Below are positions 1-8,559 of a stretch of DNA of 64,000 nt, one piece after another. The translations under genes were made by a program, and so were the position numbers. The notes below the pieces were generated by a model that had not been told where the DNA came from, did no database searches, and was given only the letters and a program-made list of their open reading frames with translations. How positions within the stretch are numbered: the stretch's first letter is position 1; each line of letters opens with the position of its first letter. The DNA comes from Thozetella sp. PMI_491 (taxonomy: Eukaryota > Ascomycota > Sordariomycetes > Chaetosphaeriales > Chaetosphaeriaceae), in contig MU270065.1 of assembly GCA_021432635.1 (NCBI GenBank), positions 433,977 to 497,976 on the forward strand, written 5' to 3'.

Positions 1-396
1 TTTGTTTGCGGCCAGGGACCACCAACGCCCAAGAATGCCGGATTGCCGTTCCTGAGAAGGGAGACGAGAAAGGGGACACAAAAGCCAAAGAACCTGTACC
101 AGATTGGGCTTCTATTACGGCTCCACTTGCAGCACGGCCCAGGGCCCAGCCTGCCATTCCAGAACGATTCTAGCCATGTATACAGAATGCCTTGCCAACG
201 AATTGCTGCGCCCTCCCCCGGCTGTCGGAGCCCACGGTTACGAGCTGGGGGCACGAACCCTCCCTCTGGGTCGCAGCCATGCGCCCTCGGCCAAGCAGTT
301 GTGGCCTTGGCGCCTTCGTGTGCTCTGAATATACAATGCCATGATCCACTGCTTCGGCTGGCGAGACAAGGTCCAGCACCCAGCGGGCGCGGGGGT
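1..396. other. Window edge, downstream of small secreted protein gene
   Basis: No convincing gene. Open frames on both strands here are GC-rich shadows without domain-like composition. The 3' UTR of the minus-strand gene that ends at 397 probably lies here. Confidence 0.5.
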
Positions 397-908
397 TCAT
401 TCCTCTAGCTCTTTCTCCAGGTTCGGCCACGTCCTGTCGCCATCCCACTCCAGGGGTTCGTGGCAGTGCCTCGCGCACTTGGCCTTGCATTTGCCGCCTA
501 TGTCTGCATGTTAGGTCTCCACCCTGGGTACCGCTAGGGTGATTTTCGGGATCGAGCAGGAGGAGGGCATTGCTTACGTTCTCTCGGGTTTTTCCCCTTG
601 TTGTGCGTCGCCCAAGGCCGGATGCAGATCCTCCAGCAAGCCTCCGCCGGGCACGGGAACCGCGTTGGCGGCCAGCGAGGGACAAGCTCGGTCCCTTGTC
701 CGGCAGGGAGACGAGCGTCATGCTCGCGGCTGCTGTCTTCTAAGATGACGTCCGAGGTCCCAGCGCTTCCCGTCTTGCTCATTGAGTTGTCGGTGCCGTC
801 GAGACGGCTTAGGGGCTCGGGCAGGTCGCCTGGATGAGGTATGATGTATTTAGGGACAAGAGCTGCCGTTAGGCTGGCAAAGCTAAACAGAACGAGCGTA
901 GCCTTCAT
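397..908 (-). CDS. Small secreted cysteine-rich protein (2 exons)
   Basis: I rebuilt a 143-residue protein from exons 578-908 and 397-497. The intron (498-577) has donor GTAAGC and acceptor ATAG, and the joined length is an exact multiple of three. Residues 1 to about 16 (MKATLVLFSFASLTAA) form a typical signal peptide. The middle is polar and low in complexity. The C-terminal third carries all six mature cysteines as C-x4-C-x3-C-x18-C-x3-C-x3-C, followed by an acidic tail ending in LEKELEE. Without the intron the frame ends in a run with only the first half of the cysteine pattern, so splicing is what creates the symmetric motif. I recognise no named family. Two C-x3-C pairs suggest a disulfide-linked helical hairpin, which is inference. 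It could be an effector-like, antimicrobial or cell-surface protein; the sequence does not decide. Confidence 0.7.
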
Positions 909-1428
909 GTTGGGTGGGGAAATCGCTTCTGTCAGGAACAGAGTTGCCTGGATGACGACGAGATGTGCGATGTCTTACCTCGCAATATCATCTAAATGAT
1001 TATATCTCTACCCGGCTAGTCATCGCCGAAACCTCGAGGACCAGAGTGAATGCTGGTTCTTGGGCTCTGGTCCGCTTTCTCCGAATATCTTCTCTTGACT
1101 TTCTCTCACCCTTGGCACGAGGCTGTACTAAACTCCTTGCTCGAGGGTGTATTGCTAAGATCCATGCAGCACAGATCACATATGTGTCCCCAGTATTTTG
1201 TTTGAAGTACACGTAAAGCTATATAATCCCCGGCTCTGCCGCCATAAAGGTCTCAGGGACGAGATGGGTCGAAGGAGGCCGGGTCAATGCTATTTTGTAC
1301 AACAACTGCCGGGTATCATTCTGTAGGGAAAAAAGCCAAGTAATCCACAATACGCTGATGCCATCTCCGATTGCGCCGATGACGATGCTGTGCTAGCCCA
1401 ACCCTTAGCTGCTCTGCTCTTCCGAGTC
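909..1428. other. Intergenic: upstream region of the secreted protein gene
   Basis: This is the promoter side of the minus-strand secreted gene (ATG at 908) and the 3' side of the next minus-strand gene. The only candidate element I see is an AT-rich TATA-like stretch at 1219-1227. Confidence 0.5.
1219..1227 (-). promoter_or_regulatory. TATA-like element upstream of secreted protein gene
   Basis: On the minus strand this reads ATTATATAG, about 310 bases upstream of the ATG at 908. It is the only AT-rich hexamer of this kind in the gap. Whether it is used is unknown. Confidence 0.3.
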
Positions 1429-2626
1429 TCATAGCTCATCAAATATCCTGAGCATGTCCTCGGCGGCCTCTGGTCGAATATGGCTGGATCCGACCGTCTT
1501 GTTCAGGTCCAGGCTGCCGCTGTCGCCGCTGGCACCACCTACGTTCGCCTTTGGCGCGTCGGCCAGGTCCCACGGCGTCTGTCCATCTGCCCGGCTGGCG
1601 CCGTGGGTCATGTTCCGCAGCGCGCCGAGGCTCTCGTTCGCGAACCCTACCGCCTTTTCCTCTAGGCCCTCGAGCTCGCCGGGGGCGTACTGCGCACCGA
1701 TGAACAGCAGCAGCATCAGGAATGCGATCACCGAGATGACGACCCAGATGGCCGTCAGACGCCGCCGCGTGCGCTCCTGCCAGTGGCGATCGGCACGCTC
1801 CCAGCCCTCGATGCGCTTCCGCACCGTGTCGAGGCGCTCGCTGAGGGCGCCGACGCGGACACGTCCTTTCCGCACTCGGCTCTGCAGCATCTCGACGCGG
1901 GCCTGCTGGTCCCCGAACTCCCCGAAACCGTCAAGCTGCCCGGCGACGTCGCTGGCTAGCTCGCCCGCCTCGCGCGAGAACGAGCCGTTGAGCTCGTGCG
2001 AGAGACCAGCGAGCTCGCGCAGGGCCACGAGGGTGCCCTGCAGAGTGCCGACCTTCTCGAGGACCGAGTAGTATGCATTGTCGAGGCGTTGGGTCGTGGC
2101 ATTGGCCGTGGTCGCGACGTCGACGAGGGCTTTTTTGAGACCACTGCGGGGAGGGGATCAGTATGGCGTGCTTGAGCCGGCGCATGGAAGGGGCATACCT
2201 CTCGCGTGTCTCGGCATTTTGCCTCTCCCGTAACAGCTCGTCTTCTCTCATGACCGGCGGCGCTGGTGCCGGCGCGGGAAGCTTCCCGGGGACGAGACCA
2301 GACGCCGGAGGGAGGGCCGAGGCCATGTCTTCGCTGGCCGAGATCATGATGCTGGCCCTGCGGCTGGGGTTGGGGCTCAGGTTCGGTGTGATGGCCTCGG
2401 AGCGCGTGCCGCCGTCTAGTGAAAGCCTCCCTTTTTCGACGGGCTGGGGAACGGGGATACGGTCATCCCGATCTTTGTCCTTCTCCTTCGCGCGGCGGTT
2501 CGAGTTGTGTCGATGCAGGCGGATCGGGGACGACAACTCGCTAATGGAGCGCGTGAGCTGGTGCCGTGACTTGGAGTGGTGCGGCGGCGGCGACGCCTTG
2601 GGACTGTCCGTCCCGACATTAGACAT
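1429..2626 (-). CDS. Coiled-coil protein with C-proximal membrane anchor
   Basis: A 380-residue protein from exons 2199-2626 and 1429-2143. The 55-nt intron (2144-2198) has donor GTATGC, branch-like CTGAT and acceptor CAG; the junction gives RESGLKKAL in frame. Residues 1-130 are Ser/Pro/Arg-rich and probably disordered (SKSRHQLTRSISELSSP, then SRRASIMISASEDMAS). From about 135 to 265 there is a heptad-like alpha-helical stretch (RLDNAYYSVLEKVGTLQGTL, then ALSERLDTVRKRIEGW). A single hydrophobic segment lies at about 272-294 (AIWVVISVIAFLMLLLFIGA), followed by a short acidic tail ending FDEL. The layout is that of a tail-proximal single-pass membrane protein with a long cytosolic coiled coil. 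I do not recognise a named family; SNARE-like topology is possible, but no SNARE layer could be identified with confidence. Confidence 0.8.
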
Positions 2627-3340
2627 TATGTCATGCAGCGGCTCTGAAACGGCTTCTACTCGAGGGTTCCTGGCTCGGGGGCTGCGCTGGTCGGCTCTTG
2701 ATCGAGGTCCGAGGGTAGGAGTGAAGTTGTCGGGACGTCCATGGTGGGGCGGTTTAGTGGCTTGACAATTTCACATGTGAGGCAGTGGCGTCACAACACG
2801 GCAGTGGCCACTCACTCACCTAGCACAGCCAGAGGGGCATTGAGCTGACCGAGTCCGTAAACGCTCTCGCGCAAGACTTCCAGCAAATTAACGTCTTCTC
2901 GCGCCCAAAGCACTGTCTCACTCTTCAATTCGTCTCTGGAATCTACCTACTCGTTTGGGCGGGTGGTTCAGGGCGGTTCACGTGACTTGATGCGTCTATA
3001 TTTGTATTTGTCCGGGGGGTGTGCGACATCCGACGAAGAATCGATAGCAATTCCGTTCCTGGTCGATCCTGGACACCCACGACACCCTGGATCGTATTGA
3101 GTCATGATCCACCTCTGACTTCATCTGGGTTACATATGGGTCTGGCAGGGCCAGAGGGAAAAAGTTTTCAGCCTTGCTCCCGGGTTGAGCCCTGTCCGGC
3201 CGCTAACTGGCCATCGTGGAGCTGAAGAACCAAGGTCGCGCCAATCCGCGCAGAGCCTTTGCAAAATCCTGCCCTCGTACCGGTGGTGGCAGAGGGTGCA
3301 GGCGAGTCGTCGATACGAGCCGTCGTCCGCGGAGGCAAGC
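2627..3340. other. Intergenic between coiled-coil gene and CGR1
   Basis: Promoter region of the minus-strand gene starting at 2626, plus the 3' flank of CGR1. I see no further gene and no obvious repeat. Confidence 0.5.
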
Positions 3341-3801
3341 TCAAGAGTTCAGGAGCTTGTTCCTCTTTTCTTTCCGCTTCAGGCGCTCGACCCGCTTCTT
3401 GTGCATCTTCTCGGCCATCTTCTCGTACCGCTCCTTCTCCTCCTTGGCCTCTCGCTTCGCCTTGATCTTCTGTATCCGTTGCTGCGACGCATTAGCGGGG
3501 AGAGGGGTGGTCCTCGGCGCTGCCCGTACGTACCTGTCTCTCAGCTTCCTTCTCGTCCTTCATCTCCTTCTCCTTGGCCCTCATGGCAGCCGTAGCGATC
3601 CTCTCCTTTGCGCGCTTTTCGTATGAGGTCAGGCCGGAGCTGGGGCGAAACGCCTTCTTCGGGGCATGCCATTGCTTCCCTGATCTCAGTTAGTATCGGC
3701 TGTCCGTAGCGCTGGAGAGGTAGGTCCGCACCGTTCTTGCGCATCCCCAGAGGCTTCGGCACCGCACTGCCGGCGACGCCCGTTGTCTCTATTTCAGCCA
3801 T
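3341..3801 (-). CDS. CGR1: rRNA-processing protein CGR1
   Basis: A 118-residue basic protein from exons 3732-3801, 3534-3679 and 3341-3481. Both introns are 52 nt (3680-3731 with donor GTGCGG, branch CTAAC and acceptor CAG; 3482-3533 with donor GTACGT and acceptor CAG). The start MAEIETTG leads into the CGR1 signature [20 protein letters not shown], then [16 protein letters not shown] and a Lys/Glu/Arg-rich single helix that ends [19 protein letters not shown]. Length and motif order match fungal CGR1 proteins, which act in the nucleolus in 60S ribosomal subunit assembly and processing of 27S pre-rRNA. An in-frame ATG at 3837 would add 12 residues; I prefer 3801 because the family begins close to the [10 protein letters not shown] block. 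Confidence 0.93.
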
Positions 3802-6800
3802 GGCGAAGGTTGAGGATTTGGCTTGTGGTCGTCGCAAGTAGCCTTGAGCCCCTCGTGCCTAGGGATCGGTGTACAAAAAAAAAAGCGGTCAAGGGACTGG
3901 CGGACCGAGGCAGAATTCTGCCGTACCACTCGAAACTGAAAAAATTCTATGCCCACTGGTCGACCGCCGGTGGAGTCTGAAGAAAGTGGAGAACTATTTG
4001 GCAGGCAGGACTTCCGCTGCGGGGAAAACACACCGGCAGCCCTCGAGGGCCGTTATCGATTACTAGGAATAATGCCGCGCCGGGACGCCGCCGATATGAT
4101 TAAAATAACATAATAACCCGAGCCGAGTATACGGTGTCTCAGGGCGAGACTTGGCGCCGCTGTTTTGGGTGAGGGGAGGCTTTGTTCACCTCATTTCACG
4201 TTTACGATTTTTTTCTTTGTTCATGTGTTTTTTTTAGCATTGGTGGCCTGGAGCACGATCGGATGGGGATGGGCGTCCCCATCATCTTGACTCGGTTATC
4301 GGCTCTAGTGGGCTTTCAATCTCCCCTTGCTACCCAGATTGGGACGATTTCAATTTTCTAACGGGGGCCGTCTGCCGGGGCAGCCCCCGTCATTCCACGC
4401 CCAGCGCGGAAGAAGGGAAAAAAAAAAGGACGACAGTGCGACTAGCTCGCTCATCTGACCCAGCGACCCCGGAGATGAACGGTGTCGTCATTTAAGAGCC
4501 TGGCAGAGAACGGAAGCGACAAGGTAGCGAGGGAACGTCTCTCGGTTCGGCCTAGTCCCCCGGGGGCCCTACGCGACCCGGGGGTGGAGGCGCGTAAAGT
4601 GCTTCACTGTCCCGAGCGATCAACAGGGTCCTCCGCGCCAGCCAAGCGAGCTGGGCATGCTGAACGGGGCACCCACGGCAATAAGTAAGATTTAAGACCC
4701 GGCCTTGCCGCGCCTACCAGCCTTTGTCGAGATTACCATTCCCACCTTGGGCGGCTGGCTATACCATCCAGGCAATAGAGGCATTACCGCTGACGCCGTT
4801 GAGCTTAGTCGCCTCCCACGCTTGCCTACTTGGTACCGCTGAGTCCAGCGACAACCTCGGGGAGGGGAGCAAAGAGGAGGGGTGGCTTTCCTGCGTCATG
4901 GATTATTCTTAGACTCAAGACATGGCCAACCCCTTAGACCCGATGTGAACACGTCTTGCCGTGATCCCCACGCCACGCCGCACCATTACTCATTCCTGAA
5001 CGCGGTCAGCACCGCAGGTGGCAGGCCTGTTTCCGGAACCCTACCCCCCCTCCCTGTGCGCTGTAGTGCAGCACCTTCGCTCAGCGGCATTCACTCGCGC
5101 TACTGCCCCTCACCGCCTGCCCGGCCAAGCTGCCTTTAGACGCCGGCGCGGGTCCTTCGGCTGTCTCTCTTTTGAAAGACATGGGCTACGCTGCTGCGTC
5201 CCTTGCTTCGGGAGTGATCGTGCAGACTCTTCCGCGCATGGGTCTAGGCTCTGCCCGCATGCGTACTGTAGTGGTAGTCCCCTTATCTAGCATATGTCGG
5301 CATGCGCAGTAGCGCCGTACGCACGTAGAAGCAAAAAATGTCGACCAGAGGCGGAGGCTGGAGAAACAAGCGAACTTTTGCAGTGAGCGGTCAGCCAGCA
5401 GCCAATGAGGATCAGCAGGTACCGAATCATGAGGTTGCCATGGCGTTAGACTTGACCTCTTGGGCGATGGGAGGGGCGGATCGACCGAGCTAGGGTCACG
5501 CCGAACTTGTTGTCGCCCGAAAGGACAGCCCGATGGCTTCCTACGTGCGTCCTCGATCCGGCTGAAGGGCCGTGGCGCATGCAGAGCCGTCTGTGCGGTC
5601 GTCGTTGTGTGGGCGCTACGTTGTCACAGTGGTCAGCGAGAAACACCAGGTCAGGCAAGTCTCCTGCAGGCTTCAGGGACGACCGCCCCAAAAACATGGG
5701 CTGTCCCCTTCCCCCCCCACACCCCCTATCGATAGCTGTACTGTGAAATCGTAAACCAACCACCAGCACGGGGGGAGAGGGGACAATGGGCTGCCCAGTT
5801 CGCCCCAAAAGAGGGGGCGAGACATCAACATTGCTTGTTGTCACTTTCTCCCATCCGCCGGGTCGGCATCCGGATCTAGTCCCAACTGGCTACAGTTGGA
5901 CGTGGGAGCCGCCTGACGGTCGCTCTTCTGGGCTGACTCGAGACCCCCCCTCCTTCGAAACTCCCGCGACGAAGAATGAGGCGAAACCCGGATCCGGAAA
6001 CCCAGCAACGTAAGGGCAGAGTACCACAGGGTCGCATAGACGTGGCCGAGGCCACAGGAGAGATTCAAGACGGAGGGGGTCCAGCTTAGCCTATGTATCG
6101 CCGCCCCAAGCGAACTGAGCGGGCGGTTCCCCAGGTGTCCAGACCGCCAGTTTCTGGCGCGTCCCTTCCGTGATCTACGGGAAGGGGGGTTAGAAAAAAA
6201 TCGTACCCGCTGTAGATCATGGCGACACCATCTCTTTCGTCCTTTCCCTATTTTAGTTTTTTAGGCGACGTTTGTTTCTGCCATCATCTAGCCACTCTCC
6301 GGTCTGTTTCTTCCTGGGCGGCATCTCGGAAGAGCCACCTGGCGAATACGGGGGGGGTCCAGATGGCATAATTATCATCCCGACGTTATGCAGGAGAATA
6401 TCCTCGAGCATTCCAGGATGTCGACTCGGCGGTTCCTTCGATCCCCACCCTGCCAGGGGCAGCAAGGCATAAACCAGGGGTCCCAGGAACCAGTCTCGCT
6501 GGGCGTTCTCACTCGCTGAACCGGCCGGGGGAATTGGTGGAGAGGGGGGAAATAGGCTCCGTTGCAAGCCCGCACTATGGGATTCGAGAGTAAGATAGCG
6601 GGGTACCCAACACGACGCGTTCGGGGCGCAGACGGTCTCGTGTACCAGTTCATCTAACAATGCGAAATTGACACGGATTTTGATTGACCAGAATAATCAA
6701 AAGAAACAACCCCAGGGTTGGTGGCGCTCCCGGCACCCAGGCGCCTTCTTCCTGTGTTTGTTTGCCTCTCTTGCCTGGCTCTCCCCAGAACAGGGGGCCG

Positions 6801-8559
6801 TCGAGAGAAACGAAAATTGGAGCCGAGGAACGTGTTCACCTCTCCTCGCGATGCCGTGGCGCGGCAGCGCCGATGCCCAAGGGAGCACCGTGTGTCACGG
6901 TACAGTTTCCGCTTGGCGGGAACCTCGCGCCACCAGAAACAAACATCCAGGTCCCGGGAGCCAGATGCTACGTAATAGGCAATAGGCACAATATGGGCTC
7001 GTACTGTAGCAGAGCGACCTGTCTCGCTCCCCTGATTCTCCGGTGTTGTTGCGGGCGAACCGGCGGCGGCCCAGCTCCTTTGCTCCTGAGGAGACCGCCC
7101 GGTAGCGCCTGTGGGATCGCGGAGATCGTCTAGGCTAGTAGGCTAGGTAGCATCCACGCCCTGGCAGGCCTGCGTCCTTCTCCTCACTGCGACGGTGCCA
7201 GCCCACATACAGATGTACGTACATCATGGATGCGACGGTCGCATCCGCCAGGTACCAGCACACCGAAAAAACAACAGTACGAGATAGGGAGGCGGCCAAG
7301 GAGGAAGGCCGACCGCCGACGTGGCAAGTTATGGAGGGAGGAGAGCTAGGACCAAAGCAGGGCACTTCGGGCAGGGTGGGTAGCAGGTGCTGCAATAACA
7401 AACATATGGAGGGAATAGCGGCTCTAAGTGCAATCAATTATGTGAGACGCCCTTAAGGTACGGCAATCTCAGCCCAAAGGTGAGGAGACGAGCTGAGGGG
7501 GTCTTCATCTCGCAACGGGGGAGGAGACGGCGGAAGGGCCTGCAAATTAACGATCCGAAGACAGATAGAGGAAAGAGGAGAAGAAAAATAAAAGGGCCGT
7601 AGGATGAGGGCGATCTCGAGAAGAACCCCGTCCCTCGTTGAGACACTTGACCTCACCCGGAAAACTCGACTCAGGAACAGCGTGCAGCGTCGTGGGTAAC
7701 GACGCCGTGCAGCTCTGTCGGGTGTGCAAAATCGATGGGGGATCTCTGCTCGGGCGTCACAGCTGCCAATGGCGAGTTGGAAGCCTTGAGCAGCAGCCGG
7801 CGTCCTGCAAATGCATCCCACACAGTACGAGGATACCACGGGACAGACAGGGTACAAAAATACAAAGTCTCCACGCAACCCCTGCCAGCCCACCCCTGGC
7901 CCTTCCAATCGAGCCCGCACCGGCCAAGCCTAACATTTGGGGCAAGGGCCTCCGTGCGCCTTCCACCGCTCGCTCCTTCACCTTCCATCCTCACTTCACT
8001 TCTCAACTCTCCGCTTCCTCGCTACACCATTTTGTCGTCTTCCCCGGAGCGGCGCCCCTTCACCACCCAACCTGGCTCAATTCCTGTAGCAAATCCCCAG
8101 ATTTGCTCTTGGTCTTGACCGTCCACTCCTTTACCAATTACTGAGATAATTAGATTTCGCCGAGCGAAGGACCGCCATCTCTACCTAATCTTTTGGCAGA
8201 CGGCCCCCTCGTCTTTCGTCTTTCCCGGATACATTTTTGAGGGACTTTGCGAGGTTCGTCGCACCGCATGACCCGCCCTCCCCCATCTCCGGCCCTCCTG
8301 CATCGGAGCCTCAGGGACATCGTCTCAGCGGATGCAGACCGCTGACTTTGCCGAACAGTTGCAGTGTTCAATTGTATTTTGTCTTGACCGTCTTAATCGC
8401 TTGCAACCAGCTGTGCCCGACGACCACACCCGGCCTGTCGATCGGACCCCACGACCACGATCGCAAGCCGTCGCCTCTCGAAACCATCTGCGAATCGATG
8501 TCACCCCTGTAACTCTCGCGTCGTTCGTCACTTCTGGTGCCGCAGCGCGGCTTGGAACC
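3802..8559. other. Long gene-poor intergenic region (4.8 kb)
   Basis: I could not assemble any gene here. All frames longer than 100 codons have Arg/Pro/Gly-rich composition typical of GC-rich noncoding DNA and lack credible splice partners. There are A-tracts at about 3876-3885 and 4417-4430 and homopyrimidine or G-run patches at 5705-5730. From about 7850 to 8300 the strand is strongly pyrimidine-rich, as expected of the promoter and 5' leader of the gene starting at 8560. A short noncoding RNA gene could hide here. Confidence 0.5.

Noticed and set aside
5446-5844. 132-codon minus-strand frame in the 4.8 kb gap
   Set aside because: Arg/Gly/Pro-rich composition typical of translated noncoding GC-rich DNA; no motif.
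7453-7920. 155-codon minus-strand frame upstream of the 959-residue protein
   Set aside because: Lies opposite the pyrimidine-rich leader and promoter; scattered cysteines show no pattern.
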